The position numbers and the translations under genes were made by a program. From Turbatrix aceti (lineage: Eukaryota > Nematoda > Chromadorea > Rhabditida > Panagrolaimidae), in NCBI GenBank assembly GCA_963969345.1, contig OZ017768.1, positions 2,194,718-2,258,717 on the forward strand: a stretch of DNA of 64,000 bases. The letters are read 5' to 3'. A model generated the notes under the pieces. That model was not told the origin of the DNA. It worked only from the letters and a program-made list of their open reading frames with translations, and ran no database searches. This document shows, one piece after another, positions 34,700-44,194 of this stretch; positions within the stretch are counted from its first letter, which is position 1; each line of letters opens with the position of its first letter.

Positions 34700-35357
34700 C
34701 CTTGTAGGTTAAAAATCCCCCTTCACTCTTTGCTATACAATATTGTTGATCGTGCTATCCACAGCAGTCGGGATTGCCATAATGAGTACAACATTCAAAA
34801 ACTCTTCAAACATGTATTCATTCAACATTTTATTGTTGCAATTGTCGGTGTTGAACGTTGGATTATCAACTTACGAAGTTTTCACCGTTATTCGAACAGA
34901 TTATCTTCAACTTGGACCAAGAAATATATTTTTGTTTATGTCTACTCTCAATGCCGGTTATTTACTGCTTCTGAGCCTGCAACGATTGCTCTTTTTATCA
35001 ACGTCTCCAAGTACTTTTCAAAGAATATTTTCAAGAAATAAGCTGATTGTATACAACGAAATTTTGATACACGCAAGCTTGTTCGACGGTTTTCAGATTT
35101 CTGCCGTGCCTTTTTTGAGTACAGTTCAGTCAAAGTTCAAAAAGATTTTTGTTTGCAGCATTTTTCATATTATAAGGTACCAGTATGTTCTGATGAGTAT
35201 CCTTATCTTTTGTCAAGCTGTAAGAAAAGAATTAGGACGGTTGTGTTTGGTGCCGATTAAGAACAAAATTGCGTCAACCCAGCCGACAAATGGTACGAAT
35301 CGTAAATTATACTGTATCAAAAAAATAACGCAATGTTTTCAATCGCAAAGTAAATAA
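34700..35357 (+). pseudogene. Internally deleted copy of the multi-pass membrane family (member 5)
   Basis: The open frame from about 34743 encodes family segments LLLQLSVLNVGL, LLLLSLQRLLFLSTSP and IFSRNKL. It then jumps almost directly to the C-terminal block (HIIRYQYVLMSILIFCQAVRKEL). The RFDLKYR cytoplasmic segment and the TM5-TM6 region of the intact members are missing, and the N-terminal LYD block is not in frame. The remaining frame is open, so a short protein could still be made, but it lacks too many membrane segments to be a normal receptor. Confidence 0.65.
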
Positions 35358-35410
35358 AAAGGTGAATTCTTTGAAGGAAGCATACAAAATTTATTAGCAC
35401 CACAACGAAC

Positions 35411-36904
35411 TTATTTCAGTGGATTGTGGGGATCAGATGCAGCATACTCGATTTTGACGATGAATGCAATCTTTGACGGATAAGCTTTGAAGGGTACGGC
35501 GCGCATATTGATATTGACACCACCGTGGTGTAGCTGTATGACCGGGAGTTCAATTTTCGTGCCCAGAAGACTGGCTTTGATTTTATGGGTGGCATTTACA
35601 CGAGAAAGGAGTAATTCATTGTTTTCCGGAAAATCAAGACTCCAGGCGTAGATAATGGTATTGTCTTCTGTTTGCTCGTTGTATGGGCGAGCGGGGTCTA
35701 AAGTGGAATCATTTCTCACTTTACTGGTGTACCAAATGAGTATGTCTTTTTGGTGTTTATTTTCTTCGAACTGATATATCCAAGGTTTGGACTTGTAGAT
35801 AGCTTCTTCGTGAGCACGGACAAAGTTTCCCAGATTCCGAAGACGTTCCTGGAAAATTGGAAGAATAATGCCGTCTTTATTGGGCCCGATGTTGAGAAGA
35901 ATGTTTCCATTCATCGCAATCGTTGATGCAACTGAACGAATGATATCTGCATCAGACAAGAAGCAATTTGAGTCTTCATTATACCCCCAACTGGCTTCTG
36001 AGTTATCTATCGGGATACAACTTTCCCATTTGTGAGCAATTAACTTGGAAGTCTTATGCTTGTCTCCGTAATTAAAAAAGCCTCCTCCATTTTTTCCCCG
36101 GGAATCACTACCCCAGCGATCATTTACGATGACCGTATTCTTAACGGGAGAATCATTATAGAGCCAAGCAAGAAATTCTGTTGATTTCCAATACGAACTG
36201 GATCTCTGCCATTCTCCATCGGACCAAATAATCTCTGGCTCATAGTTGTTCACAATTTCGTACATTTGCGGAAGCGAGACTTGCTGAACGTAGGCATCTC
36301 CTATCCCAGTTGTGTTATCTTGAAGGTAAAGCGGATGAAAAAAAGCAAACTGGCTAAAGTACAGTCCAAAGTGAACGTCCGTCTTGTTAAATGCGTGCTT
36401 CAGCTCGCCGACGATGTCTCGTTTAGGGCCCAAGTCCACGGAGTTCCAACTGAAGGATGTCTTGCTCGGGTACATGGTGAACCCTTCATGGTGTTTCGAC
36501 GTAAAGACAAAATACTTGGCTCCAGAAGACTTCACGATGTCAGCAAAATTGTCCGCATTAAAATGTAAAGCTGTAAACTCGGAGGCGATGTCAGCATACG
36601 ACTTTCCGGGAAAATTTTTTTCGGCGTATGCAATGTAATCTTTACGTTGTTCATCTTTCCAGAAATACCAAAACCATTCGCCTTTTCCTATGACGGAATA
36701 GGCCCCCCAGTGGCACATGATACCGATTTTGGAGTCGTCGTACCACTGAGGTAGGGGATGGGCGTTGATTGAATCCCAGGTAGGCTAAAATCAAGCACTT
36801 CATATCAATGATGTCTCTAATTGTAATTTTATATTACATACCTCATACGGCCCTGCTGCATGGACGCTGCCTGCTATCAAGCAAAGCAGGAAGAATGACA
36901 ACAT
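35411..36904 (-). CDS. Secreted alpha-L-fucosidase, GH29 (copy 2)
   Basis: Exon 1 (36904-36842) encodes a signal peptide, MLSFFLLCLIAGSVHAAG. Exon 2 (36784-35411) encodes the mature enzyme; 478 residues. It is highly similar to copy 1 with the same single intron. The catalytic segment IIWSDGEW (Asp residue 210), SKHHEGFTMYPS and NILLNIGPNKDG are intact. The C-terminal third is the most diverged part; it has a three-codon insertion (a KDI segment) near the start of the beta-sandwich domain. Both copies look functional. The two genes lie tail to tail about 3.5 kb apart and so form a large inverted repeat. Confidence 0.92.
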
Positions 36905-37044
36905 TTTTTGACGGTTTGACTAAAATTGTTTGCTTCGCGGGCCTTAAGTATCTCCGTAGCTCCGTCAGAGCCACGTATGTATTTTCAGGCACGAAGTGGA
37001 CTATTTTTCCTCTTATGAATCACATAAAATGACCTGAATCATTT

Positions 37045-37089
37045 TGTAACGCCTACGTAGACGTCATTTGTGCCTCCTAACATCTGGTC
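37045..37089. repeat. Older dispersed repeat, left part, split by hAT insertion
   Basis: The sequence ACGTCATTTGTGCCTCCTAA followed by CATCTGGTCT also occurs intact (reverse complement) at 54530-54580 and 58265-58340. Here it is interrupted after ATCTGGTC by the element at 37090 and resumes at 38514. The family ends in an ATTTATTTATTT-type tail. Confidence 0.8.
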
Positions 37090-38513
37090 TAGGGTTCGAA
37101 CCCCCCCCCCCCCCGCCCCCGCGGGGATCCCCGCGGGGGTGAAGCCGGGGGTGGCCCCCCGACCCCCGCCCCCGACCATTTGTGACCCCCGTCGGGGAGT
37201 AAAACCCCCGCCCCCGACAGATTCTGCCCCCGACAATGAGCAAAATTTAGCGTTAAACGCGGAAAAACGTTCAAAAACAACACAAAAAGGCAAAAACAGA
37301 GCAAAATACGAAAAATTTGTTCAAAATATGCCTCGGTTTTCGTTTTAAAAGCCTGTCTGTGATAGGATTTTGGACCGGCGACCCCGTGAAAAAACAACTT
37401 CAAATGTTTTTAACCAAAGTTGTAGGCACCCCTATAGGATTGTTAAAAAAAATTATGAAAAATTTTTCAGATGCCGGATTCTGGAGATTTGGCTTTTGAA
37501 ATGTTTTTTCGTTTTGAATTTTCAACTCAATTCTTAATAGAAGCAAAAATCTGAATTTAATTTGACAAAGGTATTTTGGCACGAGGAATCGATTCCCGCA
37601 CTCAGATTCCACAAAAAACATCTGTCCGCCTGGCAATTATGTTTTTTTTGTTTTTGTATTCATATTTTCAGCCAAAACATGCCTATTTCGTCCGAGGGGG
37701 AGGGCAAGGCATACCCTATCTTGAAGCCCGTTTTTTTTGGCATCGGAAGAGCAAAAACACAAAAAATTCTATGTCGGTCCCGCTGACCAAAACAGGGAAA
37801 AACCCGTCAAAACGGTCAAAAAACTGACTACGCGCTGCGCGCATCGCGATGCGCACGCGGCGACTTTTGGTGTGCTTTGCGTTCTCGTTGTTTTTTAACG
37901 ACCATTTTGACGGTTTTTCCATGTTTTGGTCACCGGGACCGACATAGAATTTTTTGTGTTTTTGCTCTTCCGATGCCAAAAAAAACGGGCATCAAGATAG
38001 GGTATGCCTTGCCCTCCCCCTCGGACGAAATAGGCATGTTTTGGCTGAAAATATGAATACAAAAGCAAAAAAAAACATAATTGCCAGGCGGACAGATGTT
38101 TTTTGTGGAATCTGAGTGCGGGAATCGATTCCTCGTGCCAAAATACCTTTGTCAAATTAAATTCAGATTTTTGCTTCTATTAAGAATTGAGTTGAAAATT
38201 CAAAACGAAAAAACATTTCAGAAGCCAAATCTCCAGAATCCGGCATCTGAAAAATTTTTCATAATTTTTTTTAACAATCCTATAGGGGTGCCTACAACTT
38301 TGGTTAAAAACATTTGAAGTTGTTTTTTCACGGGGTCGCACTCTCCACCTTAATCCAAAATCCTGTCACAGACTCCTTCTTAAGATAAAATTGACACCTT
38401 TTTTTAATTATTTTTCATAGGACTCGGGGGCAATTACCCCCGTCCCCGCCGACTTCTGCCCCCGACTACCCCCGTCCCCGACCCGATACGGGGGGGGGGG
38501 GGTTCGAACCCTA
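37090..38513. mobile_element. Foldback hAT-type element (1424 bp) with 8-bp target duplication
   Basis: The element ends in perfect TAGGGTTCGAACC inverted repeats. It is flanked by ATCTGGTC on both sides (37082-37089 and 38514-38521). An 8-bp duplication with TAGGG/CAGGG termini is typical of hAT elements. Inside, two arms of about 470 bp (about 37377-37855 and 37868-38340) are near-perfect inverted copies around a GC-rich centre. Outside the arms lie C/G-rich blocks full of GCCCCCGAC-type words. There is no transposase. The uninterrupted target is visible twice in this window. The TIR core GGTTCGAA resembles a Pol III B-box and may cause false tRNA calls. Confidence 0.92.
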
Positions 38514-38570
38514 ATCTGGTCTAATGATAACTAATCACTGAGTAATGGTGAAATAAATAAATAAATAAAA
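38514..38570. repeat. Older dispersed repeat, right part
   Basis: ATCTGGTCTAATGATAACTA followed by ATCACTGAGTAATGG and an AAATAAATAAATAAA tail continues the repeat broken at 37089. Related copies lie at 54525-54590 and 58255-58340 on the opposite strand. Confidence 0.8.
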
Positions 38571-38574
38571 ATCA

Positions 38575-39135
38575 TTTTGTATAGCGCCGGCAGCACATTA
38601 ACCTTTTTCTTTTTTCAACCTTTTTTACGCTACATAACTTCTCAGACAGCGTTCGACCTTTTCGTACTGCGTGAACAGTTTTCATGATAAATATGTATTA
38701 TAATTCAAAAGTAAAGTTCATCGTATTTGAAAAATAGAAAAAAAATGTGAACATGTTATTTATTTCACCGTTTCAGTATTTAGCATAAAATTTTGATTAG
38801 AAACAACCAGACAGGTGATTTGAAAAGTGGGAGAACGTGATAATCAAAAAAGGCAATTATGTAAGGGTGCAATAAACAAGCTGAAGCTCAATCAGCAAGA
38901 TGCTTTGTTTGTATTTTCAATTCGTTTTTAACTTTAAAAAAACTGATAATTACGGAGAAATAATAAATATACATCTTCGTTTTTTTTTTTAAACTGATAA
39001 AAAAGAAGACGGAAAGTCAAAAGCAAGAAGAACAAATCCCGCTCAACGCGCATGCGCACGCAACGAAGTTTTCCACATGAGAACTTTTTTATGGGAATTG
39101 TCATCAATGAGAATTCTCATCAGTACAAAGTGCGG
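38575..39135. other. Intergenic, no gene seen
   Basis: AT-rich region upstream of the protease gene; no further feature supported. Confidence 0.4.
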
Positions 39136-39141
39136 GTCAAA

Positions 39142-40618
39142 ATGAGTACGACGAATGAAATCACGTTAATCAGGGAGTCTCATGCGCTTGAATCTGGTGC
39201 TGTCGATGTTGATCATCACAAGAAGTCTCCTTCGCCCCAACTTCACTTGCAATCCAGCGCCAGCGCCGGGAAATCTCCCATCAACGGCAATGTTTCTGAG
39301 TTCACGCCTCACCCGGGTCCACGAGTCGTCGGAGGACGCTCATCCGCGGTCACCGAGCTACGATCAGTCAGATCTGTCGCCACCGAGGCTGCTTTTGATG
39401 TCACTGTCTCGGCTTCGATTTCGTCTGACAAAACTGATGTCTCTACGGAAAATGCCGGTTTTTTGGATGACGACACTTTTTCGACCCCCGTGAAGACCCC
39501 TACGAGGAAAAGGAAACGGTTTCCTACGACTATGGGCAAGTTTTTTTGCATTCGGGATCAATTTTTTTGTACAAGTTTTTTTTTGAAATGTAGGCCAAAG
39601 AATATTTAATTTTTCTTATTTTTTGTTTTGTTGATTCAAAAGCTTTGACGAGCTACTTTTGTTTCTGTTTTTCATTCACGACGTGTTCTTGCTGTTATCA
39701 TTTTATTTTTTATCGTTTTCAGAACTACCAAATGACTTTTACAAGGTGATAGACGATAGCGCGTTCAAATTGATGCGTCGGAATCAGCACAACGACCACT
39801 TTGGCGTGCTGCGGATCCTCGGCGACGACCTGTACTCGCTGCGAGGCCGTGAGTACCTGAACGACGTCGTCATCGACAACTACTTTGACTTGATTTGCAA
39901 GTGGTCTCACAAATCGACGAATTCGAAAGCCAAGAAGGTGGGTTTTGAGCGAAGCGTAACTGACAACTGGCATGAGTGCCATTGTTTCAGTCATACTCGT
40001 TGTCTTGCTACTTTTTCACCGGTTACGAAAATGAGATCAGAAACGTGGGCGCAGAGCGGACGAAAGAAAAGATGCTGAGCTGGGCGAAGCCGGACGTTAT
40101 CACCGGTGATTACCTTTTTGTGCCACGGCACAAGGACATGCACTGGTACCTGATCGTCATTGACTGCAAAAAAGAACACATTTTCACGTACGATTCGATG
40201 AACTTTGTGCCGAAGAATGACGATCGCCGGACGATTAGGTAAGTTTAAAAACAAATCTAAGTTTAAATAAAAAAAATGTGAAGAAAAAAAATTTGAAAAA
40301 AAATTATAAAAAAATCGGTTGTTTTTCAGCGACTTCCTGAATCACCTGTACCTCATCCGAGAACAGCGCGTTGTGGACTTTAACCAACACGTGCCCGGCA
40401 TTGGATTTGACGACGAAGGTCCCGAGCAATTCAACAGCACGGACTGCGGCGTCTTCGTCTGCCAGTACGCAAAGTACCTGGCCATGGGCAGAAACCCAGA
40501 CTTTTCCCAGAACGACATGGCAGTGTTCAGGAAACTCATGACGTACGAACTCGTCAGAGGGGAACTTTACGAAGGTCCTCTCAACGCGGATAACGGGTCG
40601 TCGGCCAGACAAAATTGA
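39142..40618 (+). CDS. SUMO-specific protease, Ulp1/SENP-like (C48 cysteine peptidase)
   Basis: Four exons: 39142-39535, 39723-39937, 39991-40238 and 40330-40618, encoding 381 residues. The N-terminal 130 residues are low-complexity and end in a basic patch (TPTRKRKRF) that could be a nuclear localisation signal. The catalytic domain (about residues 150-375) shows LRGREYLNDVVIDNYFDLI, then DMHWYLIVID with the His, TYDSM with the Asp, and NSTDCGVFVCQYAKYL with the catalytic Cys preceded by Asp. These are the C48 His-Asp-Cys triad contexts. The usual oxyanion Gln just before the Asp-Cys-Gly is replaced: the segment reads PEQFNSTDCG. Intron 1 has a GC donor (ATGG|GCAAGT). An in-frame ATG at 39052 would add 30 residues. 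The enzyme would mature SUMO or remove it from targets. Confidence 0.88.
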
Positions 40619-40924
40619 AAAATTATTTTATTGTATTCATTTATAAATTTTGGGTTAATGCATGCAGAGAACAAGCGTCTTTTAGTATCTTAAAATATTT
40701 TGGATCTTGTTTTAATAAGACGTGAGCGTTTTCCCTGGCACAGCGCACGCGCACTCCGGTCTCACAACGATCCGCATCATGGCGGGAAGCCAACCTATAC
40801 GCCTTGCTTGCTCTTTTCGCTCCTCGCTTTCTCACTCAATTTAGGCTACCCTGTACTTTTTTGCTCTCCTCTCCTATTGCTCGCCTATTTGAATTTTGAC
40901 GTTTCTATCCTTTATTTATATTCG

Positions 40925-41565
40925 TGATAAACTTCGTCGTCGCGTATACGCGGCTGATAGACACCATGTCGCTGTAGATGATGAAAAGGTACGGCTCAAT
41001 ACAGCCGCTTGAGCGCATCCCTCTGCTTCTCAAATCTCCCCGGCAATCTCGCCGCGTTTTTGACTCCGGAAGCGGTGTTATACTGCTCTGTATTGACGTA
41101 AATATGTATTTGTGTATTTCTTTTGTATTGTAATTTGTTGTCCCGCGATCAACGGCGATGACGTGATCATAGTGAACACAAACCAGCTGAGAGCAGCGAT
41201 CTCCGACCCGCGCTCGACCTCTGTCGTCCCGACCACCCTCCTCACCGACGCCGCGCACATCCTCGAGGTCAGCTCCGCCGCCTGCGACGACCTCTACATG
41301 TACATGGCGACGACGGAGGGCATCGCAGTCTTCAAGCACGTCGTCAAGAGGGACGTCTTCATGCCGCACTGCACGATTCCCACCGACATGCCGGTCATGT
41401 CCATCGTCACCTGGCCCGGCGGTTTCACCTTCGTCACCGACGACACTTCCACCGTGGAAGTAGGTATTGTAAAGTATTGTAGAGATGGGCGTGTCGGCTG
41501 ACCCCCAGACACGCCCATCTCGGTGGTCAAGATCTCCGACGAGAAGGTGCTCGTCGTCCCTTCAG
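40925..41565. pseudogene. Shuffled fragments of the citron-like gene (left mosaic)
   Basis: Three pieces of the intact gene at 46374-52728 are stitched together. At 40930-41000 is a minus-sense piece of the CNH exon (DMVSI region). At 41003-41055 is a minus-sense piece of a coiled-coil exon (SRLKR region, as at 49918). From about 41149 to 41560 is a plus-sense CNH piece (NTNQLRAAISDPRSTS to TWPGGFTFVTDDT). The order and orientations differ from the parent. The plus-sense piece stays open for about 100 codons, but after the DDTS segment it meets a deletion and a stop. It is a rearranged pseudogene rather than a processed copy, since pieces come from different strands. Confidence 0.85.
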
Positions 41566-41719
41566 CGTGACCAAATATTTATTTGCGTGGGGGGACAAGA
41601 AATGCAGTTTGGCGTCATGACTGGTGCTCAAAAATCGTTGCTCCGAAACTGACGAGTATTATCTATAAATTTCTTTTAATATTTTAAGCATTGTCTTTTT
41701 AAAGACATTTTCTAAAAAC

Positions 41720-43144
41720 TTACAGATGTTTTTTGTCGTCTGGCTGTAGCATTTTGCCGCCGCCGTTGTAGCTGTCGGTGCGCACTGACATGAGTTGACC
41801 GTTATTGGCAGCCGACGATGCATTACAGTAGACCGAAGTTCCAGGAGGAGGAGCGCCACCGCTGCCACCCATCGGGACACCAAGGTAGGCCGAACTTGCA
41901 GCTCCCGTAACAGTTACCGTGGACCTCACAGGTGCGCTAATAGCCGTCATCGTAGAGCCGCCGCCTGATGGAGCGGCAACTGCGGTCACGGTAGAAGCGA
42001 TCTTAGAACCACCGTCGATAGCAGTGATTGTAGAATTTGGGCCGGCAACTGCGGTCACGGTAGAAGCCATCTTAGAACCACCGTCGATAGCAGTGATTGT
42101 CGAATTTGCGCCGGCAACTGCGGTCATGGTAGAACTCTTAGAACCACCGTCGATGGCAGTCATTGTAGCATTTGGGCCGGCAACTGCGGTCATGGTAGAA
42201 CTCTTAGAACCACCGTCGATAGCAGTGATTGTCGAATTTGCGCCGGCAACCGCGGTCATGGTGGAAGAGCTCTTAGGACCACCGTCGATAGCAGTCATTG
42301 TAGAATTTGGGCCGGCAACTGCGGTAATGGTAGAAGCGTTCTTCGGACCACCGTCGATAGCAGTCATTGTAGAGTTTCCTCCGGCAACAGCGGTCATGGT
42401 AGAAGCATTCTTAGGACCACCGTCGATAGCAGTCATTGTAGAAGATGCACCTGCAACTGCGGTCATGGTAGAAGAGTTTTTAGGACCACCGGCGATAGCA
42501 GTCATTGTAGAATTTGGGCCGGCAACTGCGGTAATGGTAGAAGCGTTCTTCGGACCACCGTCGATAGCAGTCATTGTAGAAGATCCACCTGCAACTGCGG
42601 TCATGGTAGAAGAGCTTTTGGGACCACCGGCGATAGCAGTCATTGTAGAATTTGGGCCGGCAACTGCGGTCATGGTAGAAGCGTTCTTAGGACCACCGGC
42701 GATAGCAGTCATTGTAGAGTTTCCTCCGGCAACAGCGGTCATGGTAGAAGCATTCTTAGGACCACCGTCGATAGCAGTCATTGTAGAATTTGGGCCGGCA
42801 ACCGCGGTCATGGTAGAAGCCATCTTGGAACCACCGTCGATAGCAGTGATTGTCGAATTTGCGCCGGCAACCGCGGTCATGGTAGAAGCATTCTTAGGAC
42901 CACCGTCGATAGCAGTTATTGTAGAATTTCCGCCGGTAACTGCTGTCATGGTAGAAGCGTTCTTAGTACCACCGTCGATAGCAGTCATTGTAGAAGATCC
43001 GCCGCCAATTGGAGTGGCAACTGCTGTTATGGTAGAAGCACTCTTAGTGGCAACTGCGGTCATGGTAGAAGAACCCTTCGGAGTGCCAACTGCGGTCATT
43101 GTCGAAGATCCCCGCGGACGGGGTACGCGAAGTAAGTCACACAT
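41720..43144 (-). CDS. Ser-Thr-x-Thr-Ala repeat protein inside the citron mosaic
   Basis: An ORF of about 475 codons (ATG at 43144). About 34 copies of S-T-(M/I/V)-T-A-(V/I) alternate in 13- and 10-residue spacers of the types DGGPKNASTMTAV and AGPNSTMTAI. The C-terminal 85 residues are non-repetitive, Gly/Ser/Ala-rich (SVYCNASSAANNG) and are recognisably conserved in the right arm of the mosaic at 43808-44065 in the same frame. That supports this strand as the coding one, although the antisense strand is also open. The last codons CATCT|GTAAGT form a donor that is conserved in the right arm, so the gene may continue past the apparent stop. No signal peptide or known domain is seen. TxT ladders of similar period occur in beta-solenoid ice-binding proteins; similarity in function is only a speculation. 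Confidence 0.55.
   Translation of the reverse strand: MCDLLRVPRPRGSSTMTAVGTPKGSSTMTAVATKSASTITAVATPIGGGSSTMTAIDGGTKNASTMTAVTGGNSTITAIDGGPKNASTMTAVAGANSTITAIDGGSKMASTMTAVAGPNSTMTAIDGGPKNASTMTAVAGGNSTMTAIAGGPKNASTMTAVAGPNSTMTAIAGGPKSSSTMTAVAGGSSTMTAIDGGPKNASTITAVAGPNSTMTAIAGGPKNSSTMTAVAGASSTMTAIDGGPKNASTMTAVAGGNSTMTAIDGGPKNASTITAVAGPNSTMTAIDGGPKSSSTMTAVAGANSTITAIDGGSKSSTMTAVAGPNATMTAIDGGSKSSTMTAVAGANSTITAIDGGSKMASTVTAVAGPNSTITAIDGGSKIASTVTAVAAPSGGGSTMTAISAPVRSTVTVTGAASSAYLGVPMGGSGGAPPPGTSVYCNASSAANNGQLMSVRTDSYNGGGKMLQPDDKKHL
41930..43110. repeat. 69-bp minisatellite (two half-units of 39 and 30 bp)
   Basis: The tract is made of about 17 copies of a 69-bp unit, visible as GTAGAAGCGTTCTTAGGACC and ACCGTCGATAGCAGTCATTG words alternating. 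All units are multiples of three, so both strands remain open. Units differ by a few substitutions and one 3-bp deletion (SKSSTM versus SKMASTM), with no frameshifts seen. This suggests selection on the frame or very recent expansion. Confidence 0.9.
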
Positions 43145-43240
43145 GAAGTCGAGAGTCAGCAAGAGAGTTTAATGTCAGTACGTACAAGAAAAAGTTACAG
43201 AATAAGAAGAAACAAGGTTTAAGTAGACGTCGAGCTGCGG

Positions 43241-43513
43241 TCATGTTGATTTGCGATGCTGCATTTGCGACAAGGGAGGCCTTGTGAAAGTCCCACCGAC
43301 TATTTTTGGAGTTTCAAATTTCTCCCAATAAACCCAGTGAATTACGCTGACGACGGACGAGTTGAACTCGGTGCAGACGTTGTTCGAGACAGAGACAAAG
43401 ACTTCGCCGGGGTGTCTGCGTACGGTTGAATACAGCCGGGCCATTCCATGCTTCTCAACCTTAGTAATATCCCCGCGATCGTACTTGGCGACGACGGAGG
43501 GCATCGGAGACAC
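43241..43513 (-). pseudogene. Citron CNH/last-exon fragment, left arm of the head-to-head pair
   Basis: The minus strand reads HPGEVFVSVSNNVCTEFNSS, the end of the citron CNH exon. The intron-10 donor is mutated (GTAATT), then follow the intron and last-exon-like sequence. It leads in the same direction into the Ser-Thr repeat gene. The upstream 60 bp (MPSVVAKYDRGDITKVEK) do not match the parent order. Confidence 0.75.
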
Positions 43514-43700
43514 CCGGCAAGGTCTTTGTCTCGGTCTCGAACAACGTCTGCACCGAGCTCAACTCGTCGGCGTCAGCGTAAGTCACAGGATTTATCGTGA
43601 GAAATGAAGGGCTTCAGACTTTCAGAAGACTCACCTCAAGAGCATTATTTGCGAATGCAGCATCGCAAATTAACATGAACTCAGCTTGAACTCTACTTAA
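43514..43700 (+). pseudogene. Citron CNH/last-exon fragment, right arm
   Basis: The plus strand reads KVFVSVSNNVCTELNSS, followed by a preserved GTAAGT donor. The same intron as in the parent follows (GAAATGAAGGGCTTCAGACT; compare 46452-46471 in reverse), then TTTCAG|AAGACTCACCTCAAG matching the parent's last exon. A GCAGCATCGCAAATTAACAT word at 43658-43677 mirrors 43238-43257, which marks the axis of the inverted duplication near 43510. Confidence 0.8.
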
Positions 43701-43807
43701 ACCTTGTTTTTTTATTCTGTAACGTTTTCTTGTACGTACTGACAATAAACTTTCTTGCTGACTCTTGTGACTTCTTGTGTGATTTTATTTGCGTGGCCTG
43801 TTTGCAG

Positions 43808-44065
43808 GGATCTTTGACAATGGCCGCATTTGGTGCCTCGAGGGGTGGCGGCGGTGCCGCCCCTCCTTCTGCAACTTCGACTGCCTACTTTAGTCTCCCG
43901 ACGAACAGCACGAGCAGCGGCTGCAGCGGCGGCGGTGCAGCCCCTACTATTGGAAGATCGGTCTACTGTGGTACATCAGTGGCTATTGATAACGCTCAAT
44001 ACCTACCACCCCCTAATAGCATCCACACTGGCGGCCAAACAACAAAACTAAATACAATAGGATGA
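43808..44065 (+). pseudogene. Right-arm copy of the Ser-Thr gene, without repeat expansion
   Basis: After a TTTGCAG acceptor the frame reads GSLTMAAFGASRGGGG, equal in position to GSSTMTAV of the left gene. It continues to a tail with STAYFSLP, GGGAAP and RSVYCGTSVAIDNAQ. A stop comes 20 bp before a conserved CATCT|GTGAGT donor. Only one Ser-Thr unit is present, so the array expanded in the left arm after duplication, or was lost here. Confidence 0.6.
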
Positions 44066-44194
44066 CAGAAATCATCTGTGAGTTTTCAGAAAATTTTAGT
44101 ACTTTAAAGAAATTTATAAATAATACTCAGTTTCGGAGCAACGATTTTTGTACATCAGTCGTGACGCCAAACTGCATTTCTGATCTACCCCCGC

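Noticed and set aside
37090..37110. tRNA-like B-box GGTTCGAACC
   Set aside because: It is part of a transposon terminal inverted repeat; no A-box or cloverleaf surrounds it.
40925..41565. Second functional citron gene
   Set aside because: Fragments are in mixed orientation and order and cannot be joined by splicing on one strand.
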